Positions 1 to 9,589 of a stretch of DNA of 64,000 nt are shown piece by piece; positions within the stretch are counted from its first letter, which is position 1, and the number at the start of each line of letters is the position of its first letter. The position numbers and the translations under genes were made by a program. The DNA lies in the NCBI RefSeq assembly GCF_000143415.4, contig NW_003314261.1, positions 3,898,880 to 3,962,879 of the forward strand, given 5' to 3'. This DNA is from Selaginella moellendorffii. Its lineage: Eukaryota; Streptophyta; Lycopodiopsida; Selaginellales; Selaginellaceae. Under the pieces are notes generated by a model. That model was not told the DNA's origin, searched no databases, and saw only the letters and a program-made list of their open reading frames with translations.

Positions 1-1060
1 GACTGGTAAGCCTTCAAACGAACAAAAACATAAAAATTCCCAGAGTTTTAGAGAAGATTTTTGAAGTGACTCCTGAGCAGCATGTTTCAGGGGGTATTAT
101 TCTCGCTGCCGAGGGCATCAATGGCAGTATCTCTGGCACGAAAAAAGCCGTGGCGGAGGTCTTGGAGAGCATCCAGGCAGACGCTCGCCTCGCGAATCTG
201 AGGATAACTCGAGCACCAGCGTCTTACGATGAAGTTGGCAGTGATGGTGCGTTTCGATGGAATCACGTTCGAGTGAGGCTAAAGAAAGAGGTATGCTTCT
301 CTCTCCTTGTCAAAAGATGTCCTCATTTTCTATCACAACAAAGGTGGTTCCTCTCGGAGTTCCAGGCCTTAATCCTGCAAACAAAGCTGGACAGTACGTG
401 AAGCCGTCGGACTGGAACGAACTTATCAGTGACCCCGAAACGGTAAAAACCTCGCGTCTATTTCTCCTTCCATGCGCTGAGACCTGTTTGTGCTTCCAGG
501 TGGTGATCGACGTGAGAAACTCGTACGAAACTCGCATTGGTAGCTTCAAAGGAGCGCTGGATCCTAAAACAGCCTCTTTTCGAGAGTTCCCCGACTGGGT
601 GGACAAAAACCTCAGCCTCAAGGGCGATCGCCCTTGCAGAATCGCTACGTTTTGCACTGGAGGAATCAGATGCGAAAAAGCAACCGCATTTTTACTCGAC
701 CGAGGATTCGACGAGGTAACTTTATACGGAAAAAGCTTGAACGTTTTCCAGCAAGCATCTTTATAGGTTTATCATCTGGAGGGAGGCATTCTCAGATACT
801 TGGAAGAGACACAACCGGCAGAGAGCTTGTGGCAAGGCGAGTGCTTCGTGTTTGATCGTAGAGTTTCGGTGGAGCATAGCTTGGTGCCTGGAACGTATGA
901 TCTCTGCTATGCTTGTAAGAAGCCAGTGAACAAGCAAGACATGGAGTCTACGGAATGGGAGGCTGGGGTGTCATGTCCACACTGCTTCCACCACAAGAGC
1001 CAGCGAGAAAAAGATAGAGCTCGAGCACGGCAAAGGCAGTTTGACATTCTTAGCTATTAG
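1..1060 (+). CDS. Rhodanese-domain protein, TrhO/UPF0176-like (3' part, 5' end outside window)
   Basis: Exons 1-5, 44-290, 344-442, 500-715 and 767-1060 join in one frame with GT-AG introns of 38, 53, 57 and 51 nt. The product has an N-terminal acylphosphatase-like part ([11 protein letters not shown]), then a rhodanese domain ([10 protein letters not shown]) with active-site loop [10 protein letters not shown] containing the catalytic Cys, then a Cys-rich tail (CYACKKP...CPHC) like bacterial TrhO. TrhO installs 5-hydroxyuridine in the tRNA wobble position; plant homologues are called rhodanese-like proteins (STR) and several are plastid proteins. The start and any transit peptide lie left of the window. 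Family call is firm; tRNA activity is inferred from the family. Confidence 0.88.
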
Positions 1061-1208
1061 AATTTAATCATGACTTGACTCACTGATTCCTAAGGAATAT
1101 TGTTTATTTTGGTTTATAAATTTTTTTTCTGCATATTATTGATCTTTGTGTAATATGTTTTGTGATTTTAAAATTTATTAAATGCAATAGATTAAACATT
1201 TAATAGGA

Positions 1209-2072
1209 TTAATATGAGCATAATACATGGTCTTTAGTACCTGATGTCCATATAGCAACATTTGGAAATTTTGAGGTATAAACGATAAAATTACAATCAT
1301 TTTGAATAGTAAATAAAGTTAAAAATATGCAATTTGGTTGATTTTTACAAAATGTATTGGTGGCCCATAGAGATTTATTATCATAATACATAACTAAATT
1401 ACCATCAAACTGTAAAGTAAGAAAACAATTATTAACATTTTTTATAGAAGTATTTGATTCCCAAAGAAGTTTATTTGATGAATAAAACATAATATTGCAA
1501 TTAGACTTTAAAATAAATATATTTTTACCATTTGAAGACACTAAAAAATGATCAACATACATAACTGAACCAGGAAATAAAGTATTACTTCTAAGATGAC
1601 AAATTAATTGTTTATCTAAAATTGTATTATGATCAGCAAACTCTCTTGATTTTGGACGTATTAATTTATATTGTATGAAATATTTTTGACTTTCTCTTTC
1701 AAAAAAATCTGAATTATTGATAAACATAAGTTCTTTACTAGCTTCTAAAAGACTTTCAATTCCACGTTTAATATTAAAACCTGTAACAGAATCTTCATAA
1801 AAACATTGATCTTTTGCTTTAATTATTATATCTATATATCCTTGTGATACAGGTATTACAGTCCCATCTCCAAATTTTGATGGATAAAGCTCTTTATTAT
1901 TAAGTTTAAATAACAAACTGTTAAAAGCAGTAATAATTTTATGTATATCTTGAGGATTTAAAATACCACTAATTCCAAACCGAGGCTGAGATCCTGGAGG
2001 AGCATAAATAAAATAAAATAAGTAGTTAATTAAGATAAGTGAAATTAGCTTTCTAATATTAAAAGTATTCAT
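1209..2072 (-). CDS. Secreted bulb-type (GNA-like) mannose-binding lectin, AT-rich
   Basis: Intronless 287-residue protein. Residues 1-24 form a signal peptide with a hydrophobic core. Residues about 25-165 have no recognised domain. The C-terminal ~115 residues read as a bulb-type lectin: start LFPGSVMYVDHFLVSSNGK, a CNIMFYSSNKLLWESNT blade, a FDGNLVMYYDNKSLWATNT blade (variant of the QxDxNxVxY sugar site) and CNFIVYTSKFPNVAIWTSG. The family binds mannose and often acts in defence; the substrate here is unknown. The gene is strongly AT-rich while neighbours on both sides are GC-rich, and it sits in an AT-rich pocket at about 1.06-2.32 kb. A degraded relative may lie at 51.6-52.2 kb. Confidence 0.75.
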   Translation of the reverse strand: MNTFNIRKLISLILINYLFYFIYAPPGSQPRFGISGILNPQDIHKIITAFNSLLFKLNNKELYPSKFGDGTVIPVSQGYIDIIIKAKDQCFYEDSVTGFNIKRGIESLLEASKELMFINNSDFFERESQKYFIQYKLIRPKSREFADHNTILDKQLICHLRSNTLFPGSVMYVDHFLVSSNGKNIFILKSNCNIMFYSSNKLLWESNTSIKNVNNCFLTLQFDGNLVMYYDNKSLWATNTFCKNQPNCIFLTLFTIQNDCNFIVYTSKFPNVAIWTSGTKDHVLCSY

Positions 2073-2322
2073 AATAATACTAAGTAAATAAAACAGGGGT
2101 TTTTATAATTTAAATAGGCATATCAGTTGAAACATTAGAAATAGGAACAGGATTCTGTTATTAAATAAAGAAGATGTAATTATCTTTAACTTTTAAAAAA
2201 CTTTAAAAAAAGGCAGGACCTTGGTTATATAAAGGTATAAAGTGAAAAATGGAACTTCGAAAATGAATGCCAATTTGCCTCCCAAGTATAAGAAAAATTC
2301 CAAAGTTGCGAATCTCGCATCT

Positions 2323-4137
2323 CTATTGTAATCTAACATTTAGAACTCCCAAGTTTCTATCCCATGCAAAGGGCAATTCTCGCTTCCATAGAATTGCCTC
2401 AACAGCACTTTTGAGAGGAGAATGACCACAGCTTTTGCTGCTTCTTCCCCATCCCGTGACAATGCTAATGGAACCAAATGGACGTCCCGAGCTCTCCAGC
2501 CTCGAGAGCCACAGCATCAAAGCCACCTCGGCCACCCCCACAGAGAAACCATGAAGATCCAAAACAATTGCATCCCCTCGGACACTCTCCAGCCTTGGAA
2601 GCAAGCCACGATCCCAAGCTATGCCCAGCAACCTTGAAGCTCTCGCGCCAAGCCCACGGAATGACAAAACATCCACCAGCGAGTCGCACAGCACGGCCGG
2701 ATCCTTGGCTCTCAGTAGCAATCGCTCGACGCCGTTCCAAAGCCTCCCGCCGCCATCTAGATCCATGATCTCGTTCTCTTCGCATGGAGCTTCCAAGAGC
2801 TTGGCGACTGTTCCAGAGCTATCACACCGCCGGATACATTCCACCAGCTCCGCCCTCGCTCCGGTCGAATCCGCGGCCTCGAGAGCGGACAGAAAGATCG
2901 CCATTGTCTGCTCGTCCGGCCGAAAGATCTCTCCTCCAAACTCGAGCTGGAGCTGGAAGAATCTCGCCGGCAAACGAGCCCTGTGGTGTGGCGAGTTCTT
3001 GTACGAGTTTAGCACCGACGTGAGCTCCACCACGCTCGCCTTGAGCCCCGACCTGGACATCTCCGCAAGCTTTTGCTCGGCCTCTTCCACCATGCCCAAG
3101 CTCGCGTACCCATCGATCAACGCATTGTAGACGAACTCGTCTGGAGCGCAGCATGCCACTCGCATCCGCAGAAACGTACTCTCCATTCTCCTCACCATCC
3201 TTGCCTTTGCGTATCCAGCGACGAGCGCGGTGTAAGTCCGTGAGTCGGGCTCTATGCCATCGTCCTCCATTTCGTCCAGCGTCTGCTCCATCCTCCTGAT
3301 AGACCCCTTGGCTCCATACGCGTCCAAGACGATGTTGACAGCCTTGACGAGCTCGGCCTTGCTGGGCTTGGATCGCTTGAGCAGGCGCAAAACTTCCTCC
3401 ATCTTTCTGAAAGAACCACTCGCTCGGTAGCTCTCGAGAAGAGACAAGTAGAACCTCGCGTCCGGCTCGAGCTGGGACGACGAAACACGGCTCAAGATCT
3501 CGTCCACGCCGTCACGTCCCTTGGCCGCGCCGAAGCTCTTCACCATCGACGTCCAGGCCGAGACGTCGGGCTTGAAACCCGCGTCTACCATCTCCTTGTA
3601 GCATCTCTCCACGCTCTGGAAGTCCTTCCTTCGCCCGTAGATGTCCACCATGAGACCATACGCCTTTGCGTCGAGCTCCTCCGGCTTGAGCAGCAGTTTC
3701 TCCAGAGCCATGTCGACCCGAGCGTCGAGCTTCGCTCTCCTGTAAGCGTCGGCCAGGCAGCACCAGGTGATAACGTTCGGTTCCACTCCTGGAAACTCCG
3801 CAAGCATGGCTTGTAGAGCGGCTTCCATGTCTGGGATTCGCAGCGCCTTGCCGTAGACGCTGATCATCGCGTTGAAAGTCGACGTGCTCGGCGAGCAGCC
3901 TTCGTTGAGCATGCAGCGGAAGAGGCTCTCCATGTTTGCGAGCATGCCAGCTTTGCCGTAGGAGCTGATCACCAAGCCGAAGCTCGTGGAGACGAGACTG
4001 GAATCTGTGCGGTGTGTGTGGAGGATTTGAGCCAAGAGGCTCTCTGCCTTGCTCCAGAGATGAGCCCGTGCGAATCCGGAGAGCACACTGTTGTAAGAGG
4101 CAACGCTCCCGAGCGGAAAGTTGGCTTTATCCACCAT
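2323..4137 (-). CDS. P-class pentatricopeptide repeat protein with C-terminal SMR domain
   Basis: About 604 residues, no intron. A long run of P-class PPR repeats (for example YGLMVDIYGRRKDFQSVERC, YTALVAGYAKARMVRRMEST, YNALIDGYASLGMVEEAEQK) covers residues 10-390; the last ~80 residues form an SMR domain with the signatures LDLHGFSVGVAEVAL and TGWGRSSK. PPR-SMR proteins bind organelle RNA, and some SMR domains are RNA endonucleases. The first ATG in frame is at 4137; the reading frame is open for 42 nt upstream but without another ATG, and no clear transit peptide is seen, so a 5' exon may be missing. GUN1, SVR7 and pTAC2 belong to this class; I cannot choose between them. Confidence 0.85.
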   Translation of the reverse strand: MVDKANFPLGSVASYNSVLSGFARAHLWSKAESLLAQILHTHRTDSSLVSTSFGLVISSYGKAGMLANMESLFRCMLNEGCSPSTSTFNAMISVYGKALRIPDMEAALQAMLAEFPGVEPNVITWCCLADAYRRAKLDARVDMALEKLLLKPEELDAKAYGLMVDIYGRRKDFQSVERCYKEMVDAGFKPDVSAWTSMVKSFGAAKGRDGVDEILSRVSSSQLEPDARFYLSLLESYRASGSFRKMEEVLRLLKRSKPSKAELVKAVNIVLDAYGAKGSIRRMEQTLDEMEDDGIEPDSRTYTALVAGYAKARMVRRMESTFLRMRVACCAPDEFVYNALIDGYASLGMVEEAEQKLAEMSRSGLKASVVELTSVLNSYKNSPHHRARLPARFFQLQLEFGGEIFRPDEQTMAIFLSALEAADSTGARAELVECIRRCDSSGTVAKLLEAPCEENEIMDLDGGGRLWNGVERLLLRAKDPAVLCDSLVDVLSFRGLGARASRLLGIAWDRGLLPRLESVRGDAIVLDLHGFSVGVAEVALMLWLSRLESSGRPFGSISIVTGWGRSSKSCGHSPLKSAVEAILWKRELPFAWDRNLGVLNVRLQ

Positions 4138-4304
4138 GGTTTCTCTCGTCAACCTTGAAAAGAGCTTGCAAAGAAGCAAAAAAAACTTGTCCTACCTTTC
4201 ACATTCCTAACCATCCTGCACAGAAGAAATGAATCACGGATCTCCTGACTGCAAAAACCAAAGCAAACTCTTTGAGATTTTCACCTCTCCAGTGGTGATG
4301 AGCT

Positions 4305-4581
4305 TCACGTTTTCCTGAAGAGGGGGGGCTGGAGGAGGATTTGCTCCGTCTCGATTGGGTCGGAGGTCGTCAGCTGTAGGAACAAAGCCGTAAGATTCAA
4401 GGAAAAACTAGGCATTGTGAAGGCTTACCGGGTCGCGGAGAGTCGGCTTGCTATCATCCTGGACAATGGTGAATGGAGGCTTACGAGTTCCTTGTGCGTC
4501 GGTGGTGGTGGTGCAGCTGCTTGGCGGAGGCGTAGAAATGGCAGTTGCAGTTTTCTGCGCCTTGCTGCTGTACTCCGCCAT
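4305..4581 (-). CDS. Small conserved plant protein of unknown function (73 aa, two exons)
   Basis: Exon 1 (4581-4429) starts with an ATG and ends at a GT donor; exon 2 (4373-4305) follows a CAG acceptor and ends in TGA. The 55-nt intron keeps frame and gives a 73-residue protein. The N-terminal third is Ser/Thr/Pro-rich; the C-terminal half carries a compact core, PPFTIVQDDSKPTLRDP followed by LTTSDPIETEQILLQPPLF. I recall similar small plant proteins with an (L/I)xSDPIETE core, function unknown. It lies 167 bp upstream of the PPR-SMR start on the same strand. AT-rich repeat DNA begins a few bases upstream of the ATG, so a 5' UTR intron or a lost promoter is possible. Confidence 0.6.
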
Positions 4582-4593
4582 CGCCACAGCCCC

Positions 4594-5215
4594 AAAGAAT
4601 ATACTATTTTCCCAATGTTTTGTGGCATTATCTGTATAATAAATTTTAATAACTTATGATGCTTAATAATTACAAAATAAAACATAATTACCTATCATTA
4701 TTATTATAGTGTTTTAAATTAGTTTCTAGCAATGCAGTCTGCCATTTTTCTTTGAAAAAACAATTATCTAGAAATTGTTATAATGTGATAAATTATTTTT
4801 AAAAATACCTATTGGTAATTGTAAATAGTTTGCTGCAATTTGGTTTTCTTTAATATGTAATCAACATTTATTATAAAATATCAATATAACCTTTATAAAT
4901 AAATATGGTTATAAATCATTCTATTAAAAAAAGAAAAAACTAAATTTCTAGCTTTATGTATTTGAATTAAGTTGTGAGAATAACATTGCATATAAGTGTT
5001 GTGATCTTTCATTTAATCCAACTCCTGTTCAAGCTATATTCGTCTATAAGAGTTGCATCAAGTGTAATGTCCTCTCATGCAATGCTAACTCAAGTATATG
5101 AAGCTAAAATTTAGTTTTTTCTTTTTATTTTATAAAGATAAACATGTAAACCATAAAATTATCTAAAGCACCCATGTGAATAAGGATTTTAACAAAGTTT
5201 ATTTTCAATCTTCTT
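4594..5215. other. AT-rich intergenic DNA, nothing recognised
   Basis: Low-complexity AT-rich sequence with frequent stops in all frames. No gene, RNA or clear repeat was recognised. Confidence 0.6.
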
Positions 5216-6360
5216 TCAAAGGGCTAATAAATATTGCGAATGACTCTCTACTAAAGTTGCTCGTATAATGAATAATATTGAGCTATGGACAAGATTATAT
5301 ACCTTAATTTTTACTTCATTTGACTTAATAGTTATATTGACTTTGGCTTTCTTCGGGTAGAGACATTCTCTCAAGAAGTGTCTTTTTTCTCTACAATTGT
5401 AATATATATTATTCCCCATATTATTAGTAAATTTGGTTTTTTTATTAGTGGGTTTATCCTTTTTCATTTGACTCTCCAACATACTTGCTCTCTAGCCATT
5501 GGATTTGCCTTTCTAAAACTTTAAGGATTTATTCTCAGAGAAACTCTTCTTGAATTTCTTTTTTTTATATATCCCTCTTGGTTTGATTCCTTTGCTAAAT
5601 GTGAATTTAAACCTGTTATGTTCCTTTTTTGCAAGTTATCATTGAAATGCATCTTGATAGTTACATCTAATGGTTCTTTGTAGTTGGTTGGGTTCTAACA
5701 CATCATCTCACTCCAAGTCTAATATGAGCTTGCAAGCTTGATATAAAGGCATAGAATGAATTCCCATATCCGTAATAGGGATTTTCTTGGCCATAAACAT
5801 ATTCACATACTTTTGAATTATTCATGTCTACTTCAGCCTACTTAACTCATCCCTTAGGTGTAGAGTAACATACAAAGGAATATAAGTTGTATGTATCCTT
5901 ATTTTCATCACTTCCTAAATGGGTACTAGTCCTTTGTTAGCCTTTGTCATTTTTCACCAAAACTTAATATTATTTGCTAAATATAATTTTGCACATAAAA
6001 TCTTTTTCATGTTTGGTAACTGTAGTGCTCAAAAGTAATCCTCCATATTGTAAAACTAATCCTCCACCACCTTATAGTCATTCATACCCTTGAAGTGGGG
6101 GCTTTGGTTTTTACTTGGGAATTGCTTAGGGGATTGATTTTATTTTAATTTGTTCAATCCTACCTCAAAGAGTCCACACTTTCTGTGTTACTAGCATTTG
6201 TAGTCTATTATTTTTTCTTCTACTTCTTTCACAACTCAACTTTAGTTTATTTGGTCTTGCCTTAAAAGGTCCACATTTTATATGTTGCCAACATTTGTAG
6301 TGTTTTGTTTTTTCTTTCGCTTCTCTTGCCATTAAACTTCTATTTGGAAGTTTCTTCATA
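5216..6360 (-). mobile_element. Decayed LTR-retrotransposon gag remnant
   Basis: On the minus strand the stretch at 5482-5216 translates to a damaged zinc knuckle: YYNCREKRHFLREC fits C-x2-C-x4-H-x4-C with the first Cys changed to Tyr and the usual Gly to Arg. Upstream (5500-6160) the minus strand gives protein-like pieces broken by many stops. At 6165-6360 an ~90-bp segment is present twice in tandem, each copy coding for a REAKEKTKHYKCW-like stretch. This is compatible with a Copia or Ty3 gag; no pol domain is readable, so the superfamily is undecided. Confidence 0.45.
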
Positions 6361-6491
6361 GGCTTTATCTCTAAAGGAAGTTTATCTTTACCTTAGTTCG
6401 CTAAAACTAGCCATCTCCTAATGGGCTATCAACAATGCACCTTTATCATTCACTAAAATTGAGAAAGAGGCTTTGATACTAAATATAAGTT

Positions 6492-6620
6492 GACTTTCCA
6501 AGAGGTCATCCAACATAGTATTATTCAAATTCAAGAACATTTAACATTAAATAAACCTAAAACCCTTAACCGATTAGAAAAAAGGGTGCACTTTTGTTCA
6601 TAGGCCCTTGTATATTTAGT
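6492..6620 (-). repeat. 5S-rRNA-derived short repeat, copy 1
   Basis: Read on the minus strand, 6545-6492 resembles the internal promoter half of plant 5S rRNA, with many substitutions. It is followed by a shared tail (ACCGATTAGAAAAAAGGGTG on plus) that also follows copy 2. A 5S part joined to a constant unrelated tail suggests a 5S-derived SINE rather than a 5S gene. Confidence 0.5.
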
Positions 6621-6774
6621 AAGTTTAGTTTGCTCAAGCTTGGCTCAACCCGAGAAGTAAGGTGTCAAGAGAGTGGGGGTCTTGGGAGAGTTGCAACTCT
6701 TAACTTCTGTTTATGAGAGCATGAACTTGCAAGGAAGTATAGTGGATCATAAGTAACTAAAGGAATTAAAAGAT

Positions 6775-6860
6775 GATTCATGAGGTTTGAATATAAAGGG
6801 AAAGGGCTCATGAATAAGAATGCATCCACTTTTCCAATTGGTTAAGAGTTTTGAAGGAAC
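6775..6860 (+). repeat. 5S-type short repeat tail, copy 3 (inverted, tail only)
   Basis: The reverse complement of this segment matches the tail of copy 2: CTTAACCAATTGGAAAAGTG, then a CATTCTTATTCATGAGCCC-like stretch and the CTTTCCCTTTATATT run. Only the tail is recognisable; the 5S part is absent. Confidence 0.45.
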
Positions 6861-7322
6861 TCTCAAATGGTGCTTTTAAAGCAATTGTAATGCAACACTT
6901 CTTCATAAGGGCTTGGGTCTTCCCTTTGGGATAGACCATTATGCCATGGTGTTTTCCCTTGAAGTCCTATGGTATTTTCCCCTGAGGTCCTAAAGTAAAA
7001 TATGTAAAGATTTAGAGGGTCCTATAATCAAGTTTTATTTTACCAAAGGATGTTAAGAATTTGGAAGTTTAGTGTGCTTGACTGTTAATGATGAGTGTAA
7101 CTAAACTTTAGGTCTAATTTAACCCAAAGAGGGGGATTGGAAGAGAATTTAGGAATCTGTAGATGAAGGGTTAACACCCTACTGCTCATACAATGAGTAG
7201 TTAAACTTAAGTAAGTCCAAGTAAGAGTTGATATAATATGTGGGAACTTTGGTAAGGGAGCTTAACTAAGGCTAAGACAAGGGTGGTCAGATGGATAAAG
7301 TAAGTGTAAACTCTTGAGTTTA

Positions 7323-7450
7323 GACTTCTCAGGAGGTCATCCAGCCCAGTACTATTCAAACCCAAACACACTTAACCCCAAATATCCCAAGACCCTTAAC
7401 CGATTGAAAAAGGGGGTGCACTCTTATTCGTGGGCCCTTTCCCTTTATAT
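7323..7450 (-). repeat. 5S-rRNA-derived short repeat, copy 2 (best preserved)
   Basis: On the minus strand, 7375-7323 aligns well with plant 5S rRNA from box A to box C: the plus-strand blocks GACTTCTCAGGAGGTCATCC, AGTACTATTC and CCCAAACACACTTAAC correspond to the 5S complement with few changes. The 5' third and 3' end of 5S are missing or unrecognisable. The tail to about 7450 is shared with copies 1 and 3. Confidence 0.6.
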
Positions 7451-9589
7451 TTGAACCCCATAGACCGTCTCTTAAGTCGTTCTCTTTGGTTGCTTACAGT
7501 AAGTTGGCAAATTGGAAAAGACAAATCTATGGCTTACAAAACACTACTCACTAGATTGCTAGCTATAATATAAGACTAATTATAAATAACTTTATATTTA
7601 TACTACAGTTGAAATAATATTAGACAATTTGAAAATATATATAAAGAATTCAACCTTGGATGAAGTTCTCATTAATGGGTAAATTGGCATTCTTGATAAG
7701 GCCAAGTTGTGGAGGCAATCTCAAATGTCAGCATCACCAAATATGTAAATACTAATATTGATTCATCATCAATCTTAATAAAATAGTGTATAATTTATGG
7801 AAGAATAAAATCCATAATACTTTTAATAGAAATGTAAAAACTCCCTATAATCATAGTTTATAAAGAAAGAATGTTAGATCAAATAGAAATGTAAACCACT
7901 TTTCTAAGTATCTCAAAAGAGCTTGATTTAAAATACAAAGATATGTCAATGTAGAAAAGGTTGAGAGATTTTGGCTCTAAAGCCATTTGTGACAAACATA
8001 TTGTCTCTAATGGAATAAAACACACTTTTGAAGATAATTGTTTAAAAGTTGGAAATTATGCATGGAATTGTTAGAGTTGCCATCTTTGTCATTAAATCTT
8101 TAAACACTAAATAAGCCCTAAAAAAAGTTTCCACCCTATGACAATAATGTTATGGATTGCAATAAGAATCTCATATGGCTCTCTGACTGCTATTTGATTT
8201 GTTTATAAGAAATCGGTCTTGGGTTACTGTTCAGCCAAGAAAAAGACTGTGAGAGGCAACCACATTATATATATATATTATGACATAAATTTTTTGATGT
8301 TAAAAGCTCAGAAAATTGATTGACTAATGAAACATCACTTGTATTTGGATTACTTAAGTTTTTTTACTAGCTTGAAAAAGAAAAACAACACTAACAATGT
8401 GAGTTTTTTAAGAAACTTGGCTTATCACTCTACTTTTGATACCCACGACATCACACATAAAATATTTCTTAACAATAGGCTTAAATTTATAGCACCAAAT
8501 AATAAAATATGGTGCATGGCATTTTATAATATTAATTATTTCACCATTTCTTGTTTTGTATCAGCCAAATAAAAGGAATCAAATTTACAAGTTTGATATA
8601 TACTCAAGTGGAGATGACTTTAGACTAAAAGATTCCTTATTTATAAGGCTAAAAACTCAATTTATCATCCATGCTTCAACTAACCATCAACTATAGTATA
8701 GGTGTAAAATAGATATATGAAATCTATCAAAATAACCATACCTTTTTCTTTAGATTTATGCAATACTAAAAAGTTTAGCTTGAGTTAGCAAATGTATGAA
8801 TTTCTAAACTTCTGTACTGAAAAGCTTATACTAGTCAAATTCTTATGCCACATAGATCCTAATATATAAAGGATAGTGCTTGTGGATAACTATCATAAGT
8901 TCATCAATACTCTTGACATAGTCTTCAAGACATTGACAACAATCCATCATGACACCCAAGGGTTTTAGACATAAAAGTGTAAGTTTTTTTCCATATTTTC
9001 CATTATTCACTATTTTAGAGCTAGAGTCGGCACAGCAAACTATAATTTAGGTAACATCACATCTTTGACACTTTAATAACAATGTTCACCAAATTGTGAT
9101 GTTCAGGTATGTTGCATGACAAAGTTACACATAGATTTAAATGTGTTGTGGTGACAATTGCCATAGTCATTTGTTGTCTAATCTCATTAGCATTTAATGT
9201 CATCAACCTCCTCCTTTGTGACTGTCCTTATAGTTGTAATGATCAATTTATGATGGTTTTTAAGTTCCTCTATTAGTGTAACTTTTTTCCACACTAGGGT
9301 GTGTGTTATAATAAAATAATTGAGCAGTAAAGATCATAATGCCAATGCCTGGTTAGAAAAGTATTTTATTTCTTCATTTTGATGTTATAATTTATTTAAT
9401 AGTATATAGAAAACAACATAGAATTTTTATAATTGTTTATTTTAAATAAATTAAATAAATAAATAAATTATCACTCTAACAAGAGGTATTATAAAAATAA
9501 ACACCATCTACCTCCTAGAAATTTTACTTTACCTATTAATTGTTTTTATTTCCATTTTAAAATGTTTATAGATATTTTTATTACCATGT
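7451..9589. other. AT-rich DNA, nothing recognised
   Basis: No convincing gene. A short (TA)n run lies at about 8268-8279 and an (AAAT)n-like run near 9450-9470. An open frame of 81 codons at 8327-8572 has no recognisable domain and looks like chance. Confidence 0.5.

Noticed and set aside
2323-4137. Naming the PPR-SMR gene GUN1
   Set aside because: Domain order fits several PPR-SMR proteins; nothing visible singles out GUN1.
6492-7450. Functional 5S rRNA genes
   Set aside because: Only the middle part of 5S is recognisable, with many substitutions, and it is fused to an unrelated tail.
8327-8572. 81-codon open frame in AT-rich DNA
   Set aside because: No domain; Asn/Phe/Lys-rich composition expected of chance AT-rich frames.
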